Source: JADGHX01 sp035760965 (GTDB lineage Bacteria; Pseudomonadota; Gammaproteobacteria; Steroidobacterales; Steroidobacteraceae). Taken from it: a stretch of DNA of 64,000 nucleotides. The notes beneath the pieces are model-generated. The model was given only the letters and a program-made list of their open reading frames with translations, was not told the origin of the DNA and did not search any database. A program made the translations under genes and the position numbers. Positions 52,855 through 62,517 of this stretch are shown here, in pieces (positions within the stretch are counted from its first letter, which is position 1; each line of letters starts with the position of its first letter). The stretch covers positions 1-64,000 of the forward strand of contig DASTRY010000086.1 in assembly GCA_035760965.1 (NCBI GenBank). Direction: 5' to 3'.

Positions 52855-53151
52855 AATGCGTTACCCGCGACGAAAGGAAAGCCGGCATTTTAGCCCGTGC
52901 GTCCACTCGGCGGGCTCGAAAGCGCGGCGAACGGAGCGGACGGAGGGTCGAGCGCGTGCCGCGCGCTCGCGGCAGCAGCTCAGAGGCTTGCCGCAGGGCG
53001 CGTCCACGCGGTTCATCGGCGAGGCACAGCGCACCGACATCGCGCGGCTCATCGGCGAAGCGCCGGCACGCGGACGTACGCGAATCGTCGTGCGGCTGGC
53101 GGAATGCGAGCGCTCCAGGCCGCTTGCGCTGCGCGTTAGTGAGTCTTTCGC

Positions 53152-53496
53152 TCAGCGCTCGCGCTTGGGCGCCTTCGGGCCGATCTCGTTGAGCACGTCG
53201 TCCGCCCAGCTCATCGCGGCGGTCACATTCGGAAACCCGATCGTGCTCGTCAGCACGAGGAGCGCGTGGCGTATCTCCTCGGGCTTCAGGCCGCACGCAA
53301 GGCCGCGCCGCACGTGGCTGTGCACCGCGCCTTCCGAGCGCGACGCCGCCGCCGCGGCGAGTTGTACGAGGTGCAGAGTCTTATCATTCAGCGGGCCCGC
53401 AACCCGAGCGGCTTCACCCAAAGCTTCGAGGGCGTCGAAATACTTCGGGTAGTCGGCTCTGAGCTTCAGATACAAGCCCGGCATCTTGGTGGCCAT
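53152..53496 (-). CDS. Carboxymuconolactone decarboxylase (AhpD-like) family protein
   Basis: 114 residues from the ATG at 53496 with GGAGG upstream; an in-frame start at 53520 is weaker. The CMD core is LNDKTLHLVQLAAAAASRSE, GAVHSHVRRGLACGLKPEEI. The AhpD C-x2-C is replaced by Ser-Glu-Gly-Ala, so peroxidase activity is unlikely; the His of S-H-x-R-R remains. Confidence 0.88.
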   Translation of the reverse strand: MATKMPGLYLKLRADYPKYFDALEALGEAARVAGPLNDKTLHLVQLAAAAASRSEGAVHSHVRRGLACGLKPEEIRHALLVLTSTIGFPNVTAAMSWADDVLNEIGPKAPKRER

Positions 53497-53557
53497 GCCT
53501 CGGTCCTCCGGTACGCACATTGCTAACTCGGGTCACCCTCACCGCGGAGAGTGCGTC

Positions 53558-54361
53558 ATGAACGTTCAGAGTGGCAACGTCGGTCCCGTCGAAAAATGGG
53601 CATCACTGATCGGGGGATCCCTGCTCACGCTTGCTGCCCTGACTCGCGGCGGCGTGCTGCGCCGAGCGGCTCTGGGCGCGACCGGCGTCTCGCTCATGAT
53701 ACGCGGGAGCACCGGATACTGCGCCGTCAAAGGCGCACTTGCCGGCGAAACGACGCTGCGTGACGGCCTCACCGAGCAGTGGAACCGCATGAGGAGCGGC
53801 CTGCGCAGCACGGCGGCGTCGGACATCGGCAATATGGACACGCTGTTCGTCGAGGAGCTGCAAGAGCTGCACAGCGCCGAAGCCCAGCTCGCCTCGCTGA
53901 TCGACCGTCTGGCGCCGAACGTCGCAAACGTCGAGCTCGAGCGCGTGCTGGAAGGCTACGAGACCGAAGTGCGCTCGCGCGCGCAGGACCTGGCGCGGAT
54001 TCTCCGGAAGCGAGGGGCGGACCCGCGTGCGCATCCCGATCAGGCGATGCGCGCGCTCGTGAACGAAACGCGGAAGATGGCCCGCGTGTACGCGAAGAAC
54101 GTGCGGGATGCCGCTCTCATCGCCTCCCTCCAGCGCATCCTTCACTACAAGATCGGGGGTTACGGCACGGTCGCGACGTACGGGAAGCTGCTCGGCGACA
54201 TCGAGGACGCCTCGCGCCTCGCCGAATATGCGGATCGCGACAAGCAGATCGACAAGGAGCTCACGCAGCTCGCGACGCAGGTGGTCAATCCGATGGCGCG
54301 ATCGCAGCCGGGTCTGTCCACTCCGGCTGCGGCTGCAGCCGCGACGACCACGACGCACTGA
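53558..54361 (+). CDS. DUF2892-DUF892 fusion (membrane anchor plus ferritin-like domain)
   Basis: 267 residues. The first 60 carry the DUF2892 segment (NVGPVEKWASLIGGSLLTLA, RGSTGYCAVKGALA), two short membrane helices as in YgaP-like anchors. Residues about 95-250 are a DUF892/YciF ferritin-like bundle (DTLFVEELQELHSAEAQLAS, YETEVRSRAQDLARILRKRG, ILHYKIGGYGTVATYGKLLG). The two families are normally separate proteins. Probably a membrane-tethered stress protein that may bind iron. Confidence 0.85.
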   Translation: MNVQSGNVGPVEKWASLIGGSLLTLAALTRGGVLRRAALGATGVSLMIRGSTGYCAVKGALAGETTLRDGLTEQWNRMRSGLRSTAASDIGNMDTLFVEELQELHSAEAQLASLIDRLAPNVANVELERVLEGYETEVRSRAQDLARILRKRGADPRAHPDQAMRALVNETRKMARVYAKNVRDAALIASLQRILHYKIGGYGTVATYGKLLGDIEDASRLAEYADRDKQIDKELTQLATQVVNPMARSQPGLSTPAAAAAATTTTH

Positions 54362-54558
54362 CGGAGCGAGCACGGCCACGCGAGTTGCGCGGGGAGCGGC
54401 AGATCGCGCGAACAGAACCGCGGCTGCGCCCGGCGCGGCAGATCGATCGGCCGCGTCGAGTTTGATGTAGCGGCACATCGAGCGAGCGCGACGAGCCGCG
54501 CCCGGGAGCGGCCAAATCGTCGAGAACCGCTCGTGCCGCTTTGGTATCGTGATGGCGA

Positions 54559-55266
54559 ATGTCGCTGGCCACACAACTGCGTGAGCTCGGTTTCGCCTGG
54601 ATCGGCGCGGACGACATGCGCGCGCTGCTGCCCGCCTCTGCGCTACGCGACTGGGCATCCTTCGCGGCGACGTGGAACGATCTCGGCGTCGACACCTACA
54701 TGGCGGACGGCGGGCGCTATCGCCGGCGGCGGTTCAGCGCGTTCGCCGTCACGGCGGACGTCATCGCGCGCAAGCCGCACCAGCCGCACTATCAGAGCCG
54801 CGACTACAACCCGCTGAACGGCGGCATCGAGCGCTGGTTTCAGCCGATCACGGACGAAGCGGCGGGTCACGCGATCTTCCAGGCGATCCTGCGGCTGTGC
54901 TTCGAGGTGTTCGACGGGCTCACGCCGGCCGCGTCGCGGCCTGCCGCGTGGCACGTGGAGTGCCATCAGTTCCGCATCGAGGCGCGCGCCGGCGAGCACG
55001 GCCAGCCGACACCCGAAGGCTTGCATCGCGACGGCGTGGATTGGGTGCTCGTGATGCTCGTGACGCGCGAGAACGTCGCGGAAGGCGTGACGTCCATTCA
55101 CGATGCGGCGAAGAAGCTCATCGGGCGCTTCACGCTCACGCAGCCGCTCGACTCGGCGTTCGTCGACGACAGCCGCGTGTATCACGGCGTGACGCCGGTC
55201 GTGCCGATCGATCCGGCGCGGCCGGCCTATCGTGACGTGCTGGTGGTGACGTTCCGGCGCGGCTGA
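54559..55266 (+). CDS. 2OG-Fe(II) dioxygenase (BsmA/IDO-like)
   Basis: 235 residues. EGLHRDGVDWVLVMLVTREN contains the HxD of the facial triad, and RVYHGVTPV the distal His; PAYRDVLVVTFRR carries the Arg that binds 2-oxoglutarate. The overall pattern is the PF10014 family (BsmA, L-isoleucine dioxygenase). It probably hydroxylates a free amino acid. No clear operon partner. Confidence 0.85.
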   Translation: MSLATQLRELGFAWIGADDMRALLPASALRDWASFAATWNDLGVDTYMADGGRYRRRRFSAFAVTADVIARKPHQPHYQSRDYNPLNGGIERWFQPITDEAAGHAIFQAILRLCFEVFDGLTPAASRPAAWHVECHQFRIEARAGEHGQPTPEGLHRDGVDWVLVMLVTRENVAEGVTSIHDAAKKLIGRFTLTQPLDSAFVDDSRVYHGVTPVVPIDPARPAYRDVLVVTFRRG

Positions 55267-55270
55267 GCGC

Positions 55271-56200
55271 TCAGCTCGCCGGCTTCGGCTTCATCTGACT
55301 CAGCGCGACACCCGACAGGATCAACGCGCCGGCCAGCGCCATGCTCGGCGTGAGCGGCTCACCGAGCAGCATCCACGCCCACAGCACGCCGAACAGCGGG
55401 ATGATGTACGTCACCGTCACCGCGCGCGGCGCGCCGATGCGGTGAATCAGCCGAAAATAGAAAACATATGCGAGCCCGGTGCAGAGCACGCCGAGCAGCG
55501 CGGCGCTGACCCACGAGACCACCCCGATCGGCTGATGCGGCCACGTCGCGATCGCAAGCGGCGCAACCAGCACGCTCGCGCAGATCAGGCTCGCCGAAGC
55601 AACCGCGCTCGCGGGAACGCCAACCAGATAGCGCTTCAGCATGTTGCCGCCGAACCCATAGCAGAGCGCCGCGGCCGCGCCGGCCAGCGCCGCAGGCCAC
55701 ACGGTCGTGCCGCCGCTCGTGCGTCCGCTCGCAAGCACGACGACGCCGACGAATCCGAGCAGCAGTCCCGCCGCACGCCGCGCACCGATCTGCTCGTGGA
55801 AGAACAGAAACGCCACCATCGCCGTGAACGGCACCGCCATGGCATTCGTGATCGCGCCGATCCCGGCCGGCGCGCGCTCCGCGCCCCACGCGAAGAGCGT
55901 GAACGGAATCGCCGAGTTGATCGCGGCGATGCCGGCGAGCCGCAACCACAGCGCGCCGGTGAACTGCGCACGCGCGCGCCACAAGAACGGCACCAGGATG
56001 AGCGCGCCGAGGGCGAGCCGGATCTCCACCAGCGCAAGCGGACCGAAGTCCTTTGCGGACACGCGCATGAACAGAAACGAGGCGCCCCAGATCGCGCCGA
56101 GCGCGATGAGCTCGACGGGCGTGAGCCAGGACTGCGTCGCTGCCGACGGCACCGCGGTGCTCGCGCCGATCGAGGGCGCAGGGTTGGGAGTCGATGACAT
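55271..56200 (-). CDS. EamA (DMT superfamily) transporter
   Basis: 309 residues in two EamA repeats of five helices each (LIALGAIWGASFLFMRVSAK, LVEIRLALGALILVPFLWRA; AAALCYGFGGNMLKRYLVGV, VTVTYIIPLFGVLWAWMLLG). Likely exporter of small metabolites across the inner membrane. Convergent with the 2OG dioxygenase gene with a 4-bp gap. Confidence 0.9.
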   Translation of the reverse strand: MSSTPNPAPSIGASTAVPSAATQSWLTPVELIALGAIWGASFLFMRVSAKDFGPLALVEIRLALGALILVPFLWRARAQFTGALWLRLAGIAAINSAIPFTLFAWGAERAPAGIGAITNAMAVPFTAMVAFLFFHEQIGARRAAGLLLGFVGVVVLASGRTSGGTTVWPAALAGAAAALCYGFGGNMLKRYLVGVPASAVASASLICASVLVAPLAIATWPHQPIGVVSWVSAALLGVLCTGLAYVFYFRLIHRIGAPRAVTVTYIIPLFGVLWAWMLLGEPLTPSMALAGALILSGVALSQMKPKPAS

Positions 56201-56360
56201 GTGGGATGCCTATCCGGCGAGAGAATGGGCGCCATTCTACCTGCGCCCGCGCGAAACGCTTCGATGCGTATCGAAGGCTCCGGTGAATGTCGTTTAACAG
56301 ACGTTGAGCAACGCTAAAACCGGACATCACGGCGAGCGCAATTCGCTACCATACCGCGCC

Positions 56361-57140
56361 ATGAAGATCGTCACTTACAACGTGAATGGCATTGGCGCTC
56401 GGCTGCCGAACTTGCTGCGCTGGTTGGCGGAAACGACACCTGACGTCGTGTGCTTGCAGGAGCTGAAGGCCCCGCAGGAGAAGTTTCCGGAAAGCGCGAT
56501 TCGCGACGCGGGTTACGGCGTCATCTGGCACGGGCAGAAGAGCTGGAACGGCGTCGCCATTCTCGCGCGCGGCGGCGAGGACCCGGTGGAAGTCCGGCGC
56601 GCGCTGCCCGGCGATGCGGACGACGTTCACAGCCGCTACATCGAAGCGAGCCTGAAAGGCGTGCTCGTCGGGTGCCTCTACCTGCCGAACGGCAATCCGG
56701 CGCCGGGGCCGAAGTTCGACTACAAGCTGCAGTGGCTCGAGCGCTTGATCGTGCATGCGCGCGAGCTGTTCGCGAGCCAGACGCCGGTCGTGCTCGCGGG
56801 CGACTTCAACGTCATTCCGACCGAGCGCGACGTGTACAAGCCGGAGCGCTGGGTCGACGATGCGCTCTTCCGCGTCGAGACGCGGGAGGCGTTCGGGCGC
56901 TTGATGCAGCAAGGCTGGGTGGACTCCGTGCGCACGCTGCATCCCGAAGCGACGATCTACACGTTCTGGGACTACTTCCGTAATGCGTACCAGCGCGATG
57001 CGGGACTGCGCATCGATCACCTGCTGCTGAATCCGCCGGCCGCGTCGCGCCTTGCGGCAGCCGGTGTCGATCGACACGTGCGCGGCTGGGAGAAAGCGAG
57101 CGACCACGCGCCGACGTGGATCGAGCTGCGCGAGGTGTGA
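56361..57140 (+). CDS. xthA: Exodeoxyribonuclease III
   Basis: 259 residues from the ATG at 56361. EEP-family motifs: IVTYNVNGI, CLQELKAPQE with catalytic Glu, VLAGDFNVIP (DxN), AGLRIDHLLLNP and ASDHAPTWIEL. Cytosolic AP endonuclease and 3'-5' exonuclease of base-excision repair. An in-frame start at 56304 has no better site and would add a basic tail. Confidence 0.94.
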   Translation: MKIVTYNVNGIGARLPNLLRWLAETTPDVVCLQELKAPQEKFPESAIRDAGYGVIWHGQKSWNGVAILARGGEDPVEVRRALPGDADDVHSRYIEASLKGVLVGCLYLPNGNPAPGPKFDYKLQWLERLIVHARELFASQTPVVLAGDFNVIPTERDVYKPERWVDDALFRVETREAFGRLMQQGWVDSVRTLHPEATIYTFWDYFRNAYQRDAGLRIDHLLLNPPAASRLAAAGVDRHVRGWEKASDHAPTWIELREV

Positions 57141-57262
57141 GGCGGCGGCGTACTGGCCGCCGAGCAGTACAGTTTCAGTCTCGGCACGCGTCGCGTATCT
57201 GCTGGCGTGCGACCGAAATGCTCTATGCTGTCTCGTCAGCTACAGCGAACGGAGCGGCGAGC

Positions 57263-58414
57263 ATGGGACACCAGCGCATCGATACCCGGCTGATTCACGC
57301 GGGACAGCCCCGCATCGCGGGCGCCGTCGAGATGCCGATCTTCCAGTCCGCGATGTTCGAGTACGCGGGCGAAGCGAGCTATCACGACCTCGGCTACATC
57401 CGCCTCAACAACACCCCGAATCACAAGGCGCTGCACGCCAAGCTCGCCGCGCTCGAAGGCGCCGAGGCGGCGCTGATCACCGCGAGCGGCATGGCCGCGA
57501 TCTCGACCACGCTCTTGACGGTGCTGCAGGCCGGCGATCACCTGCTCGCGCAGAACACGCTCTACGGCGGCACGCAGGACCTGCTCACGCACGATTTCCC
57601 GAAGCTCGGCATCGAGGTCGATCTCATCGATGCCGACGATGCGAGCTCGTGGCGCGCGCAGCTGCGTCCGAACACCAAGGCCATCTACGTCGAGGCGATG
57701 ACGAACCCGCTGCTCGAGGTGGCCGACCTCGAAGCCATCGTCGCGTTCGCGCGCGCCAACCATCTCGTCTCGCTCATCGACAATACGTTTGCGACGCCCG
57801 TGAACTTCCGCCCGATCGAGGCCGGCTTCGATCTGTCGCTGCACAGCGCGTCGAAGTATCTGAACGGCCATGCGGACATCGTCGGCGGCGCCGTCATCGG
57901 CAGCGCGCAGTGGATTCAGCGGATCACGCATCGCATGAATCATCTGGGCGGCTGCATGGACCCGCACGCCGCATTCCTTCTGAACCGCGGACTGATGACG
58001 CTGGCGCTGCGCGTGCGTCATCAAAACGAGAGCACGTTGCGCATCGCTCGCTTCCTCGAAGGCCACCGCGGCGTCGCGAAGGTGAACTACGCCGGTCTGG
58101 AGAGTCATCCGCAACACGCGCGCGCCCGGAAGCTCTTCGCCGGCTTCAGCGGCGTGCTGAGCTTCGAGCTGCGCGGCTCCGCCGAGGACGCGGATCAATT
58201 CATGCGGAAGGTGACGCTCCCGGCCGTCGCGCCGAGTCTCGGCGGCATTCGCTCGTTGATCACCCGGCCGGCGGTGACCTCGCATGCCGGCCTGTCGCGC
58301 GAGGAGCGCTTGCGCGCCGGCATCGGCGATGGGCTCATCCGTCTCTCGGTGGGCATCGAGGACACCGACGATCTCATCGAGGATCTCGAGCAGGCGTTGC
58401 GTCAGATCTCGTAG
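57263..58414 (+). CDS. Cystathionine beta-lyase/gamma-synthase family PLP enzyme
   Basis: 383 residues. PLP lysine in LHSASKYLNGH, phosphate loop GMAAISTTLLTVLQ, YGGTQ and ALRVRHQNESTLRIARFL, all of the Cys/Met metabolism family. Subfamily (MetC, MetB or MetZ-like) cannot be fixed by eye; the substrate-binding Tyr pair and SLGGIRSLITRPA suggest a lyase. Its 3' end overlaps the PQQ dehydrogenase gene on the other strand by 41 bp. Confidence 0.88.
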   Translation: MGHQRIDTRLIHAGQPRIAGAVEMPIFQSAMFEYAGEASYHDLGYIRLNNTPNHKALHAKLAALEGAEAALITASGMAAISTTLLTVLQAGDHLLAQNTLYGGTQDLLTHDFPKLGIEVDLIDADDASSWRAQLRPNTKAIYVEAMTNPLLEVADLEAIVAFARANHLVSLIDNTFATPVNFRPIEAGFDLSLHSASKYLNGHADIVGGAVIGSAQWIQRITHRMNHLGGCMDPHAAFLLNRGLMTLALRVRHQNESTLRIARFLEGHRGVAKVNYAGLESHPQHARARKLFAGFSGVLSFELRGSAEDADQFMRKVTLPAVAPSLGGIRSLITRPAVTSHAGLSREERLRAGIGDGLIRLSVGIEDTDDLIEDLEQALRQIS

Positions 58415-60563
58415 CTGCCGCCCCGGCGTTCGAGCTGGGACTCGCCGCCGCACCGGCCGGCGCCGGAGTGGCGGAGAGCCCGAACGCATTCTGCGGCGGA
58501 TTGTTCTTGAGCTCGATCGCGCGCGAGACCATGTAGGCCCGGATCGACTCGACCTGTTCCGGCTGCAAGGCTTTCTTGAACGACACCATGCCGTTCGCCG
58601 CGAGCGCGCCGCCGAGCACGATGGACTCGAACACTTCGCGTGAACCGAGCGCAGCGCTGTAGCGCAGATCGGGAAACATCCCGCGGCTCTGCCCGTCCGT
58701 GCCGTGGCACGTGCCACAGAAGCGGTTGTAGGTGTCGGCGCCTCTCGTCAGCAGCTCCGGGGTGCCGAACGGCGGCGGCGGATTCAGCACCTGCGGGACG
58801 GGCGGCGCCGGCTCCGGCAGCTTCGCCGTCCCTCCGAGCTTGAATGCCAGGATGCGCGAGCCATTCGACGAGTAGTAGTTCACGCTGAATCCGGCGCGCG
58901 CGCCCGCCGACACGGCCACGTACTGCTCACCGTCCACTTCGTACGTCACCGGCCCGGCGACGATGCCCGTCTGCACCGGCATGCTCCACAGCTTCTCGCC
59001 GGTATCCGCTCGATACGCGGCGAGCTCCTGATACTTCGAGTTGCCCTGGAACACGAGATTGCCCGCCGTCGTCAATGTGCCGCCACCGCGACCGGCCTCG
59101 AACGATACGCGCCAGACTTCCTTCGCCTCGACGGGATCCCACGCCAGCAAGTAGCCGGTGTTGATCCGCTGGACCGGCATCGCGAGCCCCTTGCGCATGC
59201 TGATGGAGAGCTTCTGCCCCATCGGATTGTCGTCTTCCTTCGCGGCGACGAGCGGATAGTTGCCGTACATCGTCGGGATGTACACGAGCCCCGTGAGCGG
59301 GTTGTACGACATCGGGTGCCAGCTGTGCGCGCCGCCCGAAGCGGGGATGACGACGAAACCCTTGTCTTCCGTGTAGATCGCTTCGGGATTGATCTTCGGC
59401 TTGCCGGTCGCGGGATCGAGCCCGGTGTGCCAGTTGATGTTGGGCACGAAGGGCTTGCCGGAGAGCAGCTTTCCCGTCTTCGCGTCGAGGATGTAGAACA
59501 TGCCGTTCTTGTTCGCCTGCATCGCGACGTGATGCCGCGCGCCCGCGATCTCGATGTCTGCAAGCGTGATCTGCTGCGTGCCGTCGAAGTCCCAGCTCTC
59601 GTTCGGCGTGAACTGGTAATGCCAGACGTACCGACCGGTGTCGGCGTTCAGCGCGACCATCGACGAGAGGAATAGGTTCTCGTTGTTCTCCGCGCTACCG
59701 GGGCTGCGGATCGATTGCGGCCAGGGCGCACCGTTGCCGGTGCCGAAGATCACGTAGTTCGTGACGGGGTCGTACGCGATGCCATCCCACGGGCTGCCGC
59801 CGCCGCCTTTCTTCCACCACTCTCCCTTCCAGGTCTTCGCGGCCATCGCGAGCTCGGGCTGCTCGAACGGTTTGCTCGGATCGCCCGGCACCACCCACCA
59901 GCGCCACAGCCGCTTGCCGGTGTCGGCGTCGTACGCGGCCATGAATCCGCGCTGCTCGAACTCGGAGCCCGCCTGGCCGATGAACACTTTGCCCTTCGCC
60001 ACGCGCGGCGCGCCGGTGATGCTGTACGGCTTGTCCTTCGGCGTCGTCTGCGTCGACCACTTCTCGCGGCCCGTTGCGGCATCGAGTGCAATGAGGCGGC
60101 CGTCGAGCGTGCCGAGATACAACTTGCCCTGCCACGCCGCGAGGCCGCGGTTCACGACATCGCAACAGGCGTTCACGCCCCACTCGCCCGGCACCTTGGG
60201 ATCGTATTTCCACAGCTGTTTGCCGGTCTTCGCGTCGTACGCATAGACCTTGCTCCACGCCGTCGTCACGTACAGCACGCCGTCGATGACGAGCGGCGTG
60301 GATTCCTGTCCGCGGCGCGTGTCGAAGTCGCCGTACCACGCGAGGCCGAGCCGGCCCACGTTCTCGGCATTGATCTTGGCGAGCGGACTGAATCGCTGTT
60401 CGCTGTGATCGCGGCCGTGCGCAAGCCATTGGCCCGCGTTGCGTTCGTTCGTCGAGGCCATGAGTCGGGCTTCGTCGACGTGGGCCGCGGGCGGCGCGCC
60501 CTGGGCTGAAGCGGCGAGCGCCAGTGCGCCGGCACAGGCGTACGGGACGAGGAGGTTTCGCAT
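58374..60563 (-). CDS. PQQ-dependent quinohaemoprotein dehydrogenase
   Basis: 729 residues from the ATG at 60563. A signal peptide (YACAGALALAASAQG) is followed by the eight-bladed PQQ propeller with W-motif repeats, the vicinal cysteines in NACCDVV, and WDFDGTQQ. After about residue 600 comes a cytochrome c domain (RFCGTCHGTDGQSRGMFPDL, C-x2-C-H). It should oxidise alcohols in the periplasm and pass electrons through the haem. The C-terminal 30 residues are Ala/Ser-rich. Divergent from the MDR oxidoreductase. Confidence 0.93.
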   Translation of the reverse strand: MRNLLVPYACAGALALAASAQGAPPAAHVDEARLMASTNERNAGQWLAHGRDHSEQRFSPLAKINAENVGRLGLAWYGDFDTRRGQESTPLVIDGVLYVTTAWSKVYAYDAKTGKQLWKYDPKVPGEWGVNACCDVVNRGLAAWQGKLYLGTLDGRLIALDAATGREKWSTQTTPKDKPYSITGAPRVAKGKVFIGQAGSEFEQRGFMAAYDADTGKRLWRWWVVPGDPSKPFEQPELAMAAKTWKGEWWKKGGGGSPWDGIAYDPVTNYVIFGTGNGAPWPQSIRSPGSAENNENLFLSSMVALNADTGRYVWHYQFTPNESWDFDGTQQITLADIEIAGARHHVAMQANKNGMFYILDAKTGKLLSGKPFVPNINWHTGLDPATGKPKINPEAIYTEDKGFVVIPASGGAHSWHPMSYNPLTGLVYIPTMYGNYPLVAAKEDDNPMGQKLSISMRKGLAMPVQRINTGYLLAWDPVEAKEVWRVSFEAGRGGGTLTTAGNLVFQGNSKYQELAAYRADTGEKLWSMPVQTGIVAGPVTYEVDGEQYVAVSAGARAGFSVNYYSSNGSRILAFKLGGTAKLPEPAPPVPQVLNPPPPFGTPELLTRGADTYNRFCGTCHGTDGQSRGMFPDLRYSAALGSREVFESIVLGGALAANGMVSFKKALQPEQVESIRAYMVSRAIELKNNPPQNAFGLSATPAPAGAAASPSSNAGAAATRSDATPARDPR

Positions 60564-60665
60564 CTGAGCAGTGATCCTGAGGAAATCGGCGCTATTCTGC
60601 GGCCACGGATTCTCGCCCGGCCGCCGGCCCGCGGCCAAGTCGGCCGTCGGCCGCAGGAGACGCTC

Positions 60666-61760
60666 ATGCGTGCACTGCTCAGAAAGAAATGGGTGTGGAT
60701 CACGGTGCTCGCGTTGATCCTGATCGTGTCGTTGCCGGTGCTGTTGAGCCCCGCGCCCACGTTGCCGCGGGGTAGCGGAGAGCCGATGCAAGCGATCGTG
60801 TATCGCGAGTACGGCACCGCGGATGTGCTGCGCCTGGAGCAGACGGAGAAGCCGCTGCCCAACGACAACCAGGTGCTGATCAAGGTGCGTGCGGCGTCGA
60901 TCAATCCGCTGGACTGGCACTACATGCGGGGCACGCCGTACCTCATGCGTGTCGGCGGCACGGGCTTGCGCAAGCCCAACGATCCTCGCCTCGGGACGGA
61001 CGTCGCGGGCGTCGTCGAAGCCGTGGGCAAGAACGTCACGGACTTCAAGCCGGGCGACGAAGTGTTCGGCGCGAGCGGCGGCGCCTTCGCGGAGTACGCG
61101 GTCGCCTCGAAGGTGGCGCTCAAACCCGCACGCCTCACGTTCGAGCAAGCGGCCGCCGTGCCCGTTGCGGGACTCACGGCACTCCAAGGCTTGCGCGATC
61201 GCGGTCGCCTGCGCGCCGGCCAGAAAGTGCTGATCAACGGCGCGTCGGGTGGCGTGGGCACGTTCGCGGTGCAGATCGCGAAGTCGTACGGGGTCGAAGT
61301 GACCGGCGTGTGCAGCACGCGAAACGTGGACCTCGTGCGCTCGCTCGGCGCCGACCGCGTCGTCGACTACACCAAGGACGACTTCACTGCCGGGCCGGAG
61401 CGGTATGACCTGATATTCGATACGGTCGGCAACCGGTCGCTGTCGGAAGTGCGGCGCGTGCTGGTCGAGAAGGGCATCTACGTCGGGATCGGCGGCGGCG
61501 GGCCGGACGCGGGCAAGTGGATCGGACCGCTGGTGCAGCCGGTCAAGATGCTCGTCTACTCGCCGTTCGTGAGTCAGGAGCTCGGGACCTTCATCGCGAA
61601 AGTGACCAAGGAAGACCTCGACACGCTGAAGATGCTCATGGAAACCGGGAAGGTGACGCCGGTGGTCGACCGCACGTATCCGTTGGCGGAAACGGCAGCC
61701 GCGATTCGCTACGTCGAAGCCGGCCACGCCCGCGGCAAGGTCGTCGTCACGGTGCCGTGA
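60666..61760 (+). CDS. MDR-family NAD(P)-dependent oxidoreductase with N-terminal anchor
   Basis: 364 residues. Unusually, residues about 8-30 form a hydrophobic helix (KWVWITVLALILIVSLPVLL) before a normal quinone-reductase-like MDR: MQAIVYREYGTADVLRLEQT, INGASGGVGTFAVQIAKSYG (Rossmann). No zinc-binding cysteines. The ATG at 60786 would start a protein without the anchor, so the leader could be a misassigned start; the GGAGACGCTC before 60666 supports the longer form. Confidence 0.88.
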   Translation: MRALLRKKWVWITVLALILIVSLPVLLSPAPTLPRGSGEPMQAIVYREYGTADVLRLEQTEKPLPNDNQVLIKVRAASINPLDWHYMRGTPYLMRVGGTGLRKPNDPRLGTDVAGVVEAVGKNVTDFKPGDEVFGASGGAFAEYAVASKVALKPARLTFEQAAAVPVAGLTALQGLRDRGRLRAGQKVLINGASGGVGTFAVQIAKSYGVEVTGVCSTRNVDLVRSLGADRVVDYTKDDFTAGPERYDLIFDTVGNRSLSEVRRVLVEKGIYVGIGGGGPDAGKWIGPLVQPVKMLVYSPFVSQELGTFIAKVTKEDLDTLKMLMETGKVTPVVDRTYPLAETAAAIRYVEAGHARGKVVVTVP

Positions 61761-61806
61761 GCGGGGCGGTGTCGCGCACGCTGCGCGTCACCGCCCGGTT
61801 CGATGC

Positions 61807-62517
61807 TCAGCGCGGGTATTCGAGCTTCGGGTACCAATCCGTGCCGCGCCCCTCGGGCGTCGCGTCGAGCACCGTCCACAGCGGCATGAGGTCGGGTGCG
61901 CCGCGCGGATCCTGGCCGGGATCGGCGGACTCCGACGTCATCTCGCCGCTCCAGAAGTGGCGGATCGTCCCGTCACGACGCGTAAACACGTTGAACCCGG
62001 GAATATCGCTGCCGTCCGGCGCGATGTGGTGATAGTCGCGGCTGAACTCGCCGCTCGGATCCGAGTAGAGCTTCAGGTTGCGCCAGCCCCGCTCCTTCTT
62101 GAACGCCACCAACTTCTCGATAGGCGACCGCGCGATCACCGCTAGCGCCACGCGTTGCTCGATATCCCGCGCTTCTCCCTCCCATGCGCTCAGGAGCGAG
62201 GTACACATCGGACAGGGCCGCTCGCGCTGCGGGCCGAACATGTAGCCGTAGACCACCAGCGTCTGCTTGTCGCCGAAGAGGTCTGCAAAGGTGACGGGGC
62301 CGTGTTCGCTCTGGAAGCGATACAGCTGCGGAACGGCGCCGCCGGGCGGCAGCGCACGACGCTGCTCGGCGACGCGTTCGATGTGACGCCGCAGCTCGAT
62401 TTCCTCGGCCAGCAGCGCTTCGCGGGCGCGGCGGTACTCGGGGCTTTCGTTCGGCCAGCGGAGTCGGCTCTTGCGGGCCAGCTCGGCGGCCGGCTGCAGC
62501 GGAAGGTTCGCGGGCAT
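61807..62517 (-). CDS. DUF899 thioredoxin-like protein
   Basis: 236 residues from the ATG at 62517. LVVYGYMFGPQRERPCPMCT (C-P-x-C) and HIAPDGSDIPGFNVFTRRDG, HFWSGEMTSE are the DUF899 signature, a thioredoxin-like fold seen in predicted dithiol-disulphide oxidoreductases. Cytosolic. The upstream frame is open to 62778, but the Shine-Dalgarno (AAAGGA) supports 62517. Confidence 0.92.
   Translation of the reverse strand: MPANLPLQPAAELARKSRLRWPNESPEYRRAREALLAEEIELRRHIERVAEQRRALPPGGAVPQLYRFQSEHGPVTFADLFGDKQTLVVYGYMFGPQRERPCPMCTSLLSAWEGEARDIEQRVALAVIARSPIEKLVAFKKERGWRNLKLYSDPSGEFSRDYHHIAPDGSDIPGFNVFTRRDGTIRHFWSGEMTSESADPGQDPRGAPDLMPLWTVLDATPEGRGTDWYPKLEYPR

Noticed and set aside
50935..52893. Plus-strand open frame opposite the DUF885 gene
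   Set aside because: Shadow frame; the opposite strand has a lipobox and HEGFPGH motif.
58415..61727. Very long minus-strand frame extending the dehydrogenase to 61727
   Set aside because: Upstream of 60563 it is antisense to the MDR oxidoreductase gene; the signal peptide begins at 60563.
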